Positions 20,281-29,033 are shown, numbered from the stretch's first letter. The stretch is DNA of 64,000 bases from Nitrogeniibacter aestuarii (GCF_017309585.1 NZ_CP071321.1:3740001-3804000); one strand, 5' to 3'. Program-made: numbers and translations. The notes: a model not told the origin generated them from the sequence alone.

Positions 20281-20665
20281 GCGCCTGTTATACACGAGGC
20301 ATGCGTCGCGCGCTTACTCGTACAGTGCCGCCCCAATGAACCGCCACAGCGGCCGCATGGCCGCCCAAATCGCGGCGCAATGCTGCGTCGCCACACGACA
20401 GCGCGGCCGCCTCATGCGTCGATGCCATCGGCCCCGACCGGATGTCGCTCTCGGCACCTGTCAGATTCGACCTGACGCGCCGGTCATCGGTACCATCGAA
20501 CGATCCGGGTGCAGAAAAGAGGCGGACTACCCTTCTGCGACAGGCCTTGCGACGTCCCTCATGACACGCCCTGTTACGCGCCACGAAGGGCGTAAACCGC
20601 CTCAGGGGCGCCCCAGTGCATTTCAGGACGGGCGAAAACAACCGTATAATCCTCAGGAAATCACG
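20281..20665. other. 385-bp intergenic region upstream of the GGEEF gene
   Basis: No convincing gene. A plus-strand frame stays open through it in phase with the GGEEF protein, but its translation is Arg/Pro/Cys-rich and looks like chance GC-rich sequence. A TATAAT lies near its right end. The divergent promoter of the rhomboid gene should be here but I could not place it. Confidence 0.5.
20622..20650 (+). promoter_or_regulatory. Candidate promoter of the GGEEF gene
   Basis: A perfect TATAAT at 20645-20650 has a weak -35 (TTCAGG, 20622-20627) 17 bp upstream. Transcription would start near 20657, leaving a very short leader before the first in-frame start candidates. Confidence 0.45.
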
Positions 20666-20686
20666 CTGGAGAGCCTGCGCGACAAG

Positions 20687-21736
20687 ATGGTCCACCTCCT
20701 CAAGCACGTCGAAACGATCACTCAGCATCGCGACCGCACCTTGCTCGAGGTGGGGGTTGCGACAGCGCTTTTCGAAATCCTCAAACCCGAAGCCGTCAAC
20801 ATCTTCAAGGTTCAGGACTCGGGCCACCAGACCCTGCTCCATCGACTCGCCCACGCCGGTAGCGATGGCGTCAGCTACTGCGATACCGACTTCGAAAGCT
20901 CCGACGTGGTCATTGCCCTCAACTCCCGGGAAGACTTCCGCACCTGCGTCAGTGAAGAGCGCAACGTCGCCGATGACGTCGATGGCGCTGACCGGTTCAA
21001 CTATTGTCTGCCGGTGGCCTACGACGGCAAGATCGGCGGCATTGTCGAGCTGCGGGGCGCTGCACCGATGACCGACGAGCGCTGGGAGCTGGCACTGGGT
21101 TTCGTCAGCCTCTACCGCAATTACCTGAGCCTGCTGGATTACAGCGAGCGCGACACGCTGACCGGGCTGCTGAACCGGCGTACGTTCGACGAGAATCTGA
21201 GCAAGATCCTCGGCTCGATTCGCCCGATGCATGTCGATGAATCATTGATGCCGGGCGATGATCGGCGCCATCGTCGCAACCTGGAGCATCCGCACTGGCT
21301 GGCGGTGATGGACGCGGACCACTTCAAGCGCATCAATGACCAGTTCGGTCATCTGTACGGTGACGAGGTGCTGATCCTGCTGTCGAACCTCATGCGCGAG
21401 AGCTTCCGCTTCGAAGACAAACTGTTCCGGTTCGGGGGCGAAGAGTTCGTGGCCGTGTTGCGGCCGACCGAGGCGGCCGATGTGGCCATGGTGCTCGACC
21501 GCTTTCGCGAGAAGGTCGAAAAGCACCACTTTCCGCAGGTCGGCCAGGTCACCATCAGCATCGGCTATGTGGCCCTGCGTGCCGGAGATACCGCCGCCGT
21601 GGCCCTGGGCGCTGCCGACGAGGCGCTTTACTACGCGAAGAATCACGGCCGGAACCAGGTGTGCTCGTATCAGCAACTGCTGGACGAAGGCAAGATCCAG
21701 CCGCGCGCGTACAAGGACGATCTGGAGCTTTTCTGA
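20687..21736 (+). CDS. Diguanylate cyclase (GGEEF) with N-terminal sensory domain
   Basis: The product (349 residues from the ATG at 20687) has an N-terminal GAF-like region of about 140 residues and a GGDEF domain. The active-site motif is FGGEEF (250-254) and the DTLTGLLNRR and DADHFKRINDQFGH blocks are intact, so it should make c-di-GMP from GTP. About 20 extra residues lie between NRRTFDENL and the metal-binding Asp, a small insertion. The start is uncertain: an in-frame CTG at 20666 has AGGA 7 bp before it and would add seven residues (LESLRDK), while the ATG lacks a well-spaced ribosome site. Confidence 0.9.
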   Translation: MVHLLKHVETITQHRDRTLLEVGVATALFEILKPEAVNIFKVQDSGHQTLLHRLAHAGSDGVSYCDTDFESSDVVIALNSREDFRTCVSEERNVADDVDGADRFNYCLPVAYDGKIGGIVELRGAAPMTDERWELALGFVSLYRNYLSLLDYSERDTLTGLLNRRTFDENLSKILGSIRPMHVDESLMPGDDRRHRRNLEHPHWLAVMDADHFKRINDQFGHLYGDEVLILLSNLMRESFRFEDKLFRFGGEEFVAVLRPTEAADVAMVLDRFREKVEKHHFPQVGQVTISIGYVALRAGDTAAVALGAADEALYYAKNHGRNQVCSYQQLLDEGKIQPRAYKDDLELF

Positions 21737-21763
21737 GCGCGCAGAGCGGCGCACCCGAGAGCA

Positions 21764-22111
21764 CTACCGGCGCTCGGCCTCCTCGCGCGCTCGGCTGATG
21801 GCGGACTTGCGTTCGTCATCCGCAACCTGAATCTGTTCGCGCTGTGCGTCGCTCAAGGCCTTCCCCGTATGCTGCTCGATGGCCTGAATCACCCGGCGGC
21901 CGGTGTCGGTAATGCGTGGACCTTGCGGCATGCCCTTGTGAACTACTGATTCCGGCACCCCGGCCACCTGTGCGGCACGGGTCGCGAACTGGCGGTCAAT
22001 GCGGTTCTGCTCGGCTTTCATGTAGGCAATCCCGGCCGGCGACAACAATGGCGCAGCCGCCGCGGAGAAGACCGTCAGGCACAGCGCCAAGCCCATCATC
22101 AATGCCTTCAT
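21764..22111 (-). CDS. Small exported protein of unknown function
   Basis: A 115-residue protein with a clear signal peptide (MKALMMGLALCLTVFSAAAAP, cleavage after about residue 20). The mature part is charged and helical, ending in KSAISRAREEAERR, with no cysteine. I do not recognise the family. Its ATG overlaps the stop of the quinone oxidoreductase gene by 4 bp, so it is the second gene of a two-gene transcript. Confidence 0.75.
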   Translation of the reverse strand: MKALMMGLALCLTVFSAAAAPLLSPAGIAYMKAEQNRIDRQFATRAAQVAGVPESVVHKGMPQGPRITDTGRRVIQAIEQHTGKALSDAQREQIQVADDERKSAISRAREEAERR

Positions 22112-23085
22112 GACACCACCAGCACGGTCGAACCGGTCGTGTTGCGGGCTTCCAGATCGCGATGCGCCTGCGCTGCGTCTACCAGCGGGTAGCGTTGATT
22201 GATCTGCACCTTGACCGCGCCCTTGGCGATCACGTTGAACAGATCTGCCGCCATGGCGTCCAGTCGCTCACGATCAGCGATGTAGCTGAACAACGTCGGG
22301 CGGGTCAGGAACAGGGAGCCCATCTTGGCCAGAATACCGATGTCGATCGGCGGCACGGCGCCAGAGGCATTGCCGAAAGAGACCATCGTGCCCATGGGTT
22401 GCAGGCAGGCGAGCGAATCCATGAACGTGTCCTTGCCGACGGCGTCGTACACGACCGGCACACCTTCCCCGCCCGTGATGTCCTTGACGGCGTCCAGGAA
22501 AGAATCCTGCCGATAGAGAATCGTGTGGTCGCACCCGTTGGCTTTGGCCAGCGCCGCCTTTTCGGGCGACCCGACGGTGCCGATCACGGTCACGCCGAGG
22601 TGTTTTGCCCACTGGCACATCAACAGTCCCACGCCGCCCGCGGCCGCATGAACCAGAATGGTTTCACCCGCTTCCACCGGATAGGTCTGGCGCAGCAGAT
22701 ACTGCGCGGTCAGCCCCTGCAGCATGACGGCTGCGGCAACTTCGTCGGATATGGCATCCGGCAGACGGACGAGGACACTGGCCGGGAGGGTACGCGCTTC
22801 AGCGTACGCACCCAGCGGCCCGCTGGCATAGGCCACCCGGTCCCCCACGGAAAAACCGTCCACGCCATCACCCAAGGCGGTGATCACGCCCGCAGCCTCG
22901 CAACCGAGACCGGACGGCATCGGGACCGGATACAGACCGCTCCGATGGTAGGTGTCGATGTAATTGAGCCCCACCGCGGTATGCGTCAGGCTGACCTCCC
23001 CCGGCCCCGGCGGCGGCACCTCGAGCGGCACCCACTGGAGGACGTCCGGTCCGCCCGTCTGATCGAAACGGATGGCGTGGCTCAT
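22108..23085 (-). CDS. NADPH:quinone oxidoreductase (QOR, MDR superfamily)
   Basis: A 325-residue zinc-free medium-chain reductase that reduces quinones with NADPH. It has the QOR start MSHAIRFDQTGGPDVLQWV, the GLNYIDTYHRSGLYP active-site region, the Rossmann motif HAAAGGVGLLMCQWAK, and GTVGSPEKAALAKANG. It lacks zinc-ligand cysteines. It is coupled to a small exported protein by an ATGA overlap; phospholipase A lies 18 bp upstream on the same strand, so all three may be one transcript. Confidence 0.93.
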   Translation of the reverse strand: MSHAIRFDQTGGPDVLQWVPLEVPPPGPGEVSLTHTAVGLNYIDTYHRSGLYPVPMPSGLGCEAAGVITALGDGVDGFSVGDRVAYASGPLGAYAEARTLPASVLVRLPDAISDEVAAAVMLQGLTAQYLLRQTYPVEAGETILVHAAAGGVGLLMCQWAKHLGVTVIGTVGSPEKAALAKANGCDHTILYRQDSFLDAVKDITGGEGVPVVYDAVGKDTFMDSLACLQPMGTMVSFGNASGAVPPIDIGILAKMGSLFLTRPTLFSYIADRERLDAMAADLFNVIAKGAVKVQINQRYPLVDAAQAHRDLEARNTTGSTVLVVS

Positions 23086-23103
23086 GCGATTTCTCCTGTC
23101 ACC

Positions 23104-24237
23104 TCAACGAACGATGGAAACACCAATGCGGAACTGCGGCGACCGCGACTGGTTGTATTCGAGCAGTGTATCGCCTTCGCCATCGAAATACTGCATATGG
23201 AAGTACCCGCCGCCAGCCATGGAGAAGACCCCCTTGAGCGGATACGACACATCGACCTGGGTGGCGCCGTTGCCGGCTTTCCCGCGGCGCATGAGGACTG
23301 CGGCTTTCCAGTCTCCGTGCCACCAGCTCGTCTCCAGCTGCGCGTAGCCTCGGTAGTCGTTGATGTCAGGGTTGTCACCCTTCTCGATGTAGTACCAGAC
23401 CTTGGGCTTGAGGCCGAGCGTGTCGTCCTCGGTGAGGCGATACCGCCAATCGAGCTGCGCGAAGGCGATGTTCATGCTGCGCGACAACTTGCCGTCGCGA
23501 CCGTTGGATTCATGTTCGAAGCCACCACGCAGGACCGCTTCCTGCCGGCTCTCGCGCCCGAAGGTCAGGGGCCAGTCGTAGAACAGGGACGGACGGTAGC
23601 TGGTATCACGGAACGGTGCCGACGGCTCGCCCAGATCCCAGATCGAGGTCTGGGTGTAGCCGAAATGGAGCCCCCCGAGAATCGGGATCAGACTGCCGAA
23701 ACCGCTGTCACGCTCAAACAGCCGGTACTTGAAACTGAGCTGAAAGCGCGCCGACAGATCGGAATCCGGGCTGACCAGAAAATACATGGGCTCATTGGTC
23801 GTCAGCGCCGGCGTATCGGACTGACGCACCACATCGTCCGCGGCCGCCGTCACGGGCTCGGCGACCTTGGCGGTTTCGGTCCCCAGCGTACCCGCGCCCT
23901 TGACCTGAACCAGCACTTCATTGCGCGCAACGTCCCGCAGGCCCACCCGGGCGAAACCGCTGAGGGTCTCCGGCCAGACGAATACGTACCGGCGGCTCGG
24001 CCCCTCCTGAGCGCCGTCCGCCTTGAGCGTCACCGGCACCAGCGTTTCTTCGATCTGGGCCGTGGCCAGCAACTCATCCGGCAGACGGGCGTCCAGGAGC
24101 GTATCGACCACGGTCGCACGCCCGCTGCGTCCCGGCTCCACCAGGGTTTCATCGAGCACCAGCAGGCGCTCGGCCGATGCCTGTATTGCCAGCAACGACA
24201 GCATGGAGAGTACAGCCCATCGGAATCGATCTTTCAT
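23104..24237 (-). CDS. pldA: Outer-membrane phospholipase A (OMPLA)
   Basis: OMPLA is a 12-strand barrel that hydrolyses phospholipids misplaced in the outer leaflet. The 377-residue product has a signal peptide (MKDRFRWAVLSMLSLLAIQASA), a ~110-residue N-terminal region, and the catalytic motif FEHESNGRDG with His242, Ser244 and Asn245. Also typical are MYFLVSPD at strand 1, LSRSMN, and a C-terminal aromatic/hydrophobic strand ending in IGVSIVR. The N-terminal extension before the barrel is longer than in E. coli PldA (289 residues). The ATG at 24237 fits the signal peptide. Confidence 0.93.
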   Translation of the reverse strand: MKDRFRWAVLSMLSLLAIQASAERLLVLDETLVEPGRSGRATVVDTLLDARLPDELLATAQIEETLVPVTLKADGAQEGPSRRYVFVWPETLSGFARVGLRDVARNEVLVQVKGAGTLGTETAKVAEPVTAAADDVVRQSDTPALTTNEPMYFLVSPDSDLSARFQLSFKYRLFERDSGFGSLIPILGGLHFGYTQTSIWDLGEPSAPFRDTSYRPSLFYDWPLTFGRESRQEAVLRGGFEHESNGRDGKLSRSMNIAFAQLDWRYRLTEDDTLGLKPKVWYYIEKGDNPDINDYRGYAQLETSWWHGDWKAAVLMRRGKAGNGATQVDVSYPLKGVFSMAGGGYFHMQYFDGEGDTLLEYNQSRSPQFRIGVSIVR

Positions 24238-24290
24238 GACAGAAGCCTCTTGAACAGTTGTTCGGATTCTACCAAGCCGCACCGCAAACA

Positions 24291-24315
24291 ATGAAAAGGG
24301 CGCCCGCAGGCGCCC
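24291..24315 (-). terminator. Terminator of maeB
   Basis: GGGCGCC (24298-24304) and GGCGCCC (24309-24315) form a 7-bp GC stem with a 4-nt loop; on the minus strand it is followed by TTTTCATT. It lies between maeB and pldA, both on the minus strand. Confidence 0.8.
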
Positions 24316-24338
24316 CCTTCGACAGGCAGTTGCTCAGC

Positions 24339-26627
24339 TTATCCCTGCTTGGGGTCTGATGCGTCGACAACGGCAAGGGCCGTAATGTTCACCAGCCGTC
24401 GCACGGTCGCCGTCGCGGTGAGGATATGCACCGACTTGGCGGGGCCCAACAGGATCGGCCCCACGGTCACACCGTCGCTGTTGGCCTGCTTGCACAGGTT
24501 GAAGCTGATGTTGGCGGCATCGAGGTTGGGCATGACCAGCAGATTGGCTTCACCCTCAAGCGTGGTCTCCGGTACGGCTTCTGCGCGCAGTTCCGGATCA
24601 AGCGCCGAATCGGGATGCATCTCGCCATCGACCTGAAGATCCGGGCGCTTGGCGACCAGAATGTCGCGCGCGGCGCGCATCTTCCGTGCCGAGGCAGAGT
24701 TGGACGAACCGAAATTCGAGTGCGACAGCAGGGCCACGCGCGGCACGATACCGAAGCGTTGCAACTCGTCCGCGGCCATGCAGGCGATCTCGGCCACTTC
24801 TTCAGCGGTCGGATTCTCGTTCACGTAGGTGTCGGCAATCGCCAGCACGCGCTTGGGCAGCAACAGGATGCTCATCGCCGCAAAACGCTTCGCCTCAGGC
24901 GCCAGGCCGATGACGTCGCGCACCTGCTTGAGGTGGTAATCGTAGGTGCCGTAAGTGCCGCATACCAGCGCGTCGGCGTCGCCGCGGCGCAGCAGCATTG
25001 CGCCGATCAAGGTGGTATCGCGACGCAGCTTGGCCCGGGACATCTCCACCGTGTTGCCCTCGCGGGACATCATCCGGTGGTATTCCTGCCACAACTCGCG
25101 GTAACGCGGGTCGTCTTCGGTGTTCACCACTTCGAAGTCGCGGCCAATGACCAGGTTCAGGCCCGCTTGCGCGATACGACGTTCGATGACCGCCGGACGA
25201 CCAATCAGGATGGGCTGGGCCAGGCCTTCGTCGATGACCACACGCACCGCATGCAGCACGCGCACATCCTCACCTTCGGCGTAGAGCACCCGCTTTTTCT
25301 CCATCGGCAGGGCTTTGGCCTTGGAGAACACCGGCTTCATGATGATGCCGGACTGGTAAACGAAGTTGGTCAGTTCGTGCTCGTAAGCCTTGAAGTCCTC
25401 GATCGGCCGCGTGGCCACCCCTGAATCCATGGCTGCCTTGGCGACGGCCGGGGCGATCTTGACGATCAGGCGCGGGTCGAAGGGCTTCGGGATGATGTAG
25501 TCGGGGCCGAAACGCAGGTCCGCCCCCGAATAGGCTGCCGCCACGGCATGGCTCTGCTCGGCCTGCGCCAGCTCGGCAATGGCCTTCACGCAGGCCAGCT
25601 TCATCTCCTCGGTGATGGTGGTGGCACCGACGTCGAGCGCCCCCCTGAAGATGAAGGGGAAGCACAGGACGTTGTTGACCTGGTTCGGGTAGTCGGAACG
25701 CCCCGTGGCGATGATGCAGTCCGGGCGCACCTCCTTGGCCTCCTCGGGCATGATCTCTGGCGTGGGGTTGGCCAGCGCAAAGATCAGCGGCTTGTCGGCC
25801 ATGCTGGCCACCATCTCGGGCTTGAGCACACCGGCGGTCGACAGCCCCAGGAAGATGTCCGCCCCCTTGATCACATCACCCAGGGTGGTGGCGTCGGTCT
25901 GCTGCGCATAGCGGGCCTTGTTGGCTTCCATGTTCTCGTCACGACCGACGCGAATCACGCCACGCGAATCGCACACGTACACGTTCTCGCGCTTGAGCCC
26001 GAGGCCGACCATGAGGTCCAGACACGCAATGGCGGCTGCGCCGGCACCGGAACACACCAGCTTGACTGCGCCGATGTCCTTGCCGACCACCTTCAGGCCG
26101 TTGATCAGGCCCGCTGCAGAGATGATGGCGGTGCCATGCTGATCGTCATGGAAGACCGGAATGTTCATACGCTCGCGCAGCTTCTTCTCGATGTAGAAGC
26201 ATTCGGGCGCCTTGATGTCTTCCAGATTGATGCCACCGAGCGTCGGCTCGAGGGCCGCAATGATGTCGATGAGCTTGTCCGGGTCGTTTTCCGCCAGTTC
26301 GATGTCGAAGACGTCGATGTTGGCGAACTTCTTGAACAGGCAACCCTTGCCCTCCATCACCGGCTTGGACGCCAGCGGGCCGATGTTGCCCAGGCCGAGC
26401 ACGGCCGTGCCGTTGGTGACCACACCGACGAGGTTGCCCCGCGAGGTCAGCTCGCTGGCCTGGGCCGCGTCATCAACAATGGCGTTGCACGCGGCGGCCA
26501 CACCGGGTGAATACGCCAGCGCAAGATCGCGCTGGTTGGTCAGCCCTTTGGTCGGCACAACCGAAATTTTTCCGCGGGTGGGCGCGCGGTGATACTCCAG
26601 CGCGGCGGCGATGAAATCCTGATCCAT
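24339..26627 (-). CDS. maeB: NADP-dependent malic enzyme with phosphotransacetylase-like domain
   Basis: MaeB decarboxylates malate to pyruvate with NADP, supplying NADPH. The 762-residue protein has the malic-enzyme half (residues 1-~430: KGLTNQRDLALAYSPGVA, FHDDQHGTAII, SGAGAAAIACLDL as the NAD(P)-binding loop, FALANPTPEI) and a C-terminal phosphate acetyl/butaryltransferase-like domain (about 440-760: VLYAEGEDVRVLHAV, GPILLGPAKSVHILT) that is regulatory in E. coli MaeB. The ATG at 26627 has GGAGAGGGG upstream and gives MDQDFIAAALEYH. A terminator-like hairpin lies about 40 bp upstream. Confidence 0.96.
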   Translation of the reverse strand: MDQDFIAAALEYHRAPTRGKISVVPTKGLTNQRDLALAYSPGVAAACNAIVDDAAQASELTSRGNLVGVVTNGTAVLGLGNIGPLASKPVMEGKGCLFKKFANIDVFDIELAENDPDKLIDIIAALEPTLGGINLEDIKAPECFYIEKKLRERMNIPVFHDDQHGTAIISAAGLINGLKVVGKDIGAVKLVCSGAGAAAIACLDLMVGLGLKRENVYVCDSRGVIRVGRDENMEANKARYAQQTDATTLGDVIKGADIFLGLSTAGVLKPEMVASMADKPLIFALANPTPEIMPEEAKEVRPDCIIATGRSDYPNQVNNVLCFPFIFRGALDVGATTITEEMKLACVKAIAELAQAEQSHAVAAAYSGADLRFGPDYIIPKPFDPRLIVKIAPAVAKAAMDSGVATRPIEDFKAYEHELTNFVYQSGIIMKPVFSKAKALPMEKKRVLYAEGEDVRVLHAVRVVIDEGLAQPILIGRPAVIERRIAQAGLNLVIGRDFEVVNTEDDPRYRELWQEYHRMMSREGNTVEMSRAKLRRDTTLIGAMLLRRGDADALVCGTYGTYDYHLKQVRDVIGLAPEAKRFAAMSILLLPKRVLAIADTYVNENPTAEEVAEIACMAADELQRFGIVPRVALLSHSNFGSSNSASARKMRAARDILVAKRPDLQVDGEMHPDSALDPELRAEAVPETTLEGEANLLVMPNLDAANISFNLCKQANSDGVTVGPILLGPAKSVHILTATATVRRLVNITALAVVDASDPKQG

Positions 26628-26655
26628 GAGTTCCCCTCTCCAAGGTCTCTCGAAC

Positions 26656-26685
26656 AAAAAGAAAAGCCGCCGCCAGAGGCGACGG
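26656..26685 (-). promoter_or_regulatory. Terminator-like hairpin in the maeB leader
   Basis: On the minus strand an 8-bp stem with one mismatch (CCGTCGCC / GGCGGCGG, loop TCT) is followed by CTTTTCTTTTT. It lies about 30-40 bp before the maeB ATG. The upstream gene is divergent, so there is no gene for it to terminate except maeB itself, which suggests a leader attenuator. No antiterminator fold was worked out. Confidence 0.55.
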
Positions 26686-26928
26686 ACCGCTCACCGTGTC
26701 ATCCTCTCGCGTTGCTTGGATTTGTAATGGGTACCGATGGCTTGTGTCCGTCGGTTGCAACTCAGTGTCGCGCCGGCCGGGGAGAGACCGGATCGCGCAC
26801 AGGGCACGGGAAGCACGCATTATCTCATGAGCGCCTCAAACAAGCGAGTTGCCTACTTATCGCATCGCAACAATGCTGGCAAAATGCACCAAAAGCGGAT
26901 TACGCACATCACGGGGAGGAGCAACACC
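26686..26928. other. Divergent intergenic region between maeB and the ParA gene
   Basis: This 243-bp stretch must hold the promoters of maeB and the ParA gene. I see no gene and no consensus promoter good enough to call. The ParA ribosome site (GGGGAGGAG) is at its right end. Confidence 0.5.
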
Positions 26929-27708
26929 ATGCGACGAGTGGTTTTCAACCAGAAAGGGGGCGTCGGAAAATCCACCATCACCTGCAACCTCGCGGCCATC
27001 AGCGCCAGCCAGGGCAAGCGGACGCTGGTGGTGGATCTCGACCCTCAAGGCAACTCCACCCGCTATCTGCTGGGCGATGGCGCCGACACCCTCGAGGCAT
27101 CGCTGGCGGACTTTTTCGACCAGACGCTCAACTTCCGCCTGAACCCGAAGCCGCTTGACGACTTTCTCGTCGAGAGTCCGTTCGAGGGGCTCTACGTGAT
27201 GCCGTCGCATCCGGAGCTGGAAGAACTCCAGAGCAAGCTCGAATCGCGCTACAAGATCTTCAAGCTGCGCGAAGCACTGGATGAACTGGCCGAAGAATTC
27301 GATGCCATCTACATCGACACGCCGCCTGCGCTGAACTTCTATACCCGCTCGGCCATGATTGCCGCCAACGCCTGCCTCATTCCCTTCGATTGCGACGACT
27401 TCTCGCGCCGCGCCCTGTACTCGCTGATGGACAATGTGGCGGAGATTCGCGCGGACCACAACGAGGATCTGCAAGTCGAAGGCATCGTGGTGAATCAGTA
27501 CCAGCCACGCGCCAGCCTCCCCAAAAAGGTGGTGCAGGAGCTCATCGACGAAGGCCTTCCGATCGTCGAGCCCTATCTTTCTGCCTCGGTGAAGATCAAG
27601 GAGTCTCACGAGAAAGCCAAACCCATGATTCATCTGGATCCGAAGCACAAGCTCACCGGACAGTTCGTGGAACTCCACGACAGTCTGGCGCGCAAATACG
27701 GCGTTTGA
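26929..27708 (+). CDS. Orphan ParA-family ATPase
   Basis: A 259-residue deviant-Walker ATPase: NQKGGVGKSTITCNLA at residues 7-22 (two lysines, as in ParA/MinD/Soj), VVDLDPQGNSTRYLL, and IYIDTPPALNFYTRSAM as Walker A'/B. There is no N-terminal DNA-binding extension and no MinD membrane-targeting helix. No ParB-like gene is adjacent, so it is not a plasmid-type parAB pair; such lone ParAs often position a large cellular cargo, but the cargo is unknown. The ATG at 26929 has GGGGAGGAG upstream and gives MRRVVFNQKGG. Confidence 0.88.
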   Translation: MRRVVFNQKGGVGKSTITCNLAAISASQGKRTLVVDLDPQGNSTRYLLGDGADTLEASLADFFDQTLNFRLNPKPLDDFLVESPFEGLYVMPSHPELEELQSKLESRYKIFKLREALDELAEEFDAIYIDTPPALNFYTRSAMIAANACLIPFDCDDFSRRALYSLMDNVAEIRADHNEDLQVEGIVVNQYQPRASLPKKVVQELIDEGLPIVEPYLSASVKIKESHEKAKPMIHLDPKHKLTGQFVELHDSLARKYGV

Positions 27709-27787
27709 GACATTTCTTCACGCGTAACGGGAAGCTTTTGCCGAGTCGAACTGTCTATCAGCCAGTCAATCGTCATCCGGAGCCATC

Positions 27788-28489
27788 ATGAGTCGCACCA
27801 TCCGCCTGTGGGACCTGCCCACCCGCCTGTTCCACTGGCTGCTCGTTCTCGCCGTCATCGGCGCCTTCGTCACGGTCAAGATCGGTGGCAACCTCATGGT
27901 CTGGCATGGCCGCCTTGGCCTGCTCATGATCGGGCTGCTGGTATTCCGGCTCGTGTGGGGCGTGATCGGCTCGACCTACGCGCGGTTCAGCCAGTTCGTT
28001 CGCGGTCCGGCCGCCATCAAGGCCTATCTGGCCGGCACCTGGCAAGGGGTGGGACACAATCCACTGGGTGCGCTTTCGGTGCTTGCACTGCTTGCCCTGA
28101 TGATTGCCCAGGCCGCGACCGGCCTGTTCTCCAACGACGACATTGCCTTCAACGGCCCCCTGTATCCACTGGTCAGCAAAGACACTTCAGATGCCATCAC
28201 CGGGTGGCATCACTGGGGAGAGAATGGCATTTTCCTGCTTGTCGGGCTGCACCTCGCCGCGATCGTGTTCTACGCGATCAAGAAGCAAGAGCGGCTTGTC
28301 CCGCCCATGGTCACCGGCAAGAAAGCGGTCGAGTCTCCAAAGATCAAAGACGCCACGGGCGGCGGCCCCATTGCGTTCGGAGTCGCCGTCGTGATCGCGG
28401 CACTGGCCACCTGGGCAGCTTCCGGTGCTTTCAATCCGCCGCCACCGGCACCCCCGGAGCCGGCAAATTACGAAACGCCGGCCTGGTAG
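27788..28489 (+). CDS. Cytochrome b561-like membrane cytochrome
   Basis: A 233-residue protein with four or five membrane segments and paired histidines placed for haem b binding: LFHWLL (His16), LMVWHGRLG, GWHHWGENG and VGLHLAAIVFYAI. It resembles the b-type cytochromes that pass electrons from the quinone pool to periplasmic c-type cytochromes. The C-terminus has one more helix followed by a proline-rich tail (NPPPPAPPEPANYE) probably in the periplasm. It converges on cytochrome c' across a shared terminator; the pair may work together, which is inference from position. Confidence 0.85.
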   Translation: MSRTIRLWDLPTRLFHWLLVLAVIGAFVTVKIGGNLMVWHGRLGLLMIGLLVFRLVWGVIGSTYARFSQFVRGPAAIKAYLAGTWQGVGHNPLGALSVLALLALMIAQAATGLFSNDDIAFNGPLYPLVSKDTSDAITGWHHWGENGIFLLVGLHLAAIVFYAIKKQERLVPPMVTGKKAVESPKIKDATGGGPIAFGVAVVIAALATWAASGAFNPPPPAPPEPANYETPAW

Positions 28490-28491
28490 GG

Positions 28492-28526
28492 CATGAAAAA
28501 GCCGCCTCGAGGGCGGCTTTTTCATG
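28492..28526. terminator. Bidirectional terminator between cytochrome b and cytochrome c' genes
   Basis: CATGAAAAAGCCGCC (28492-28506) is the exact reverse complement of 28512-28526, a 15-bp stem with loop TCGAG. The A-tract on one side and T-tract on the other serve both convergent genes. Confidence 0.92.
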
Positions 28527-28559
28527 ACCGTCGAGGCCACATTCCGGGCCGAAACGGCA

Positions 28560-29033
28560 TCACTCCTCTTCGCGGAACTTCTCGTGACAGGCCTTGCAGG
28601 CCTTACCGGTTTCGCCAAACTGCGCTTTGATGGCAGCCTCATCCCCGGTTGCAGCGACTTCAGCCAGTTTGTTGGCCTGTTTGACGAAGTTACCGCCCAC
28701 TTCCTTGACCTCATCCATCTTCTGGAAGAACTCGGGCTTCAGACGGGTTTCCTTCCACCCCTTGCCCTCGTCGGTGCCCGGGGCGTACAGGGCACCCATG
28801 CCCGAGTTGGCCACGGCCGCAATCAGGTTGGCGGCCGCCTGCACTTGCGCCTTATCGAAGGGCACCGTTCCGTCGACTACCTGAGCCTTGATCTTGCCCA
28901 TGTTCCAGGACATGAAGGTGTAACCGGACTGGCGGTACTTGATCATGTCTTCCGGCTTCATCTGGGCCGAGGCTCCGGCGGCGATACCAAGGGCGGCCAG
29001 GCCGACAAGGCTGCGAATCATCATTTTCTTCAT
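28560..29033 (-). CDS. Cytochrome c'
   Basis: A 157-residue periplasmic class II cytochrome c. It has a signal peptide (MKKMMIRSLVGLAALGIAAG, then ASAQ), a four-helix-bundle length, and a C-terminal haem site CKACHEKF with Cys146, Cys149 and axial His150. Cytochromes c' bind NO and CO and are linked to NO resistance in denitrifiers. The ATG at 29033 has GGGAGA upstream. Its neighbour facing it is a cytochrome b561-like gene. Confidence 0.93.
   Translation of the reverse strand: MKKMMIRSLVGLAALGIAAGASAQMKPEDMIKYRQSGYTFMSWNMGKIKAQVVDGTVPFDKAQVQAAANLIAAVANSGMGALYAPGTDEGKGWKETRLKPEFFQKMDEVKEVGGNFVKQANKLAEVAATGDEAAIKAQFGETGKACKACHEKFREEE

Noticed and set aside
22162..24294. A 710-codon open frame on the plus strand opposite the quinone oxidoreductase and pldA genes
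   Set aside because: Its translation is His/Arg/Gly-rich with no family signal, while the minus strand carries two clear genes. It is an antisense shadow caused by high GC codon bias.
26929..27708. Plasmid partition locus or integrated plasmid
   Set aside because: No parB, parS-like repeats or replication gene adjacent, and flanking genes are chromosomal housekeeping genes.
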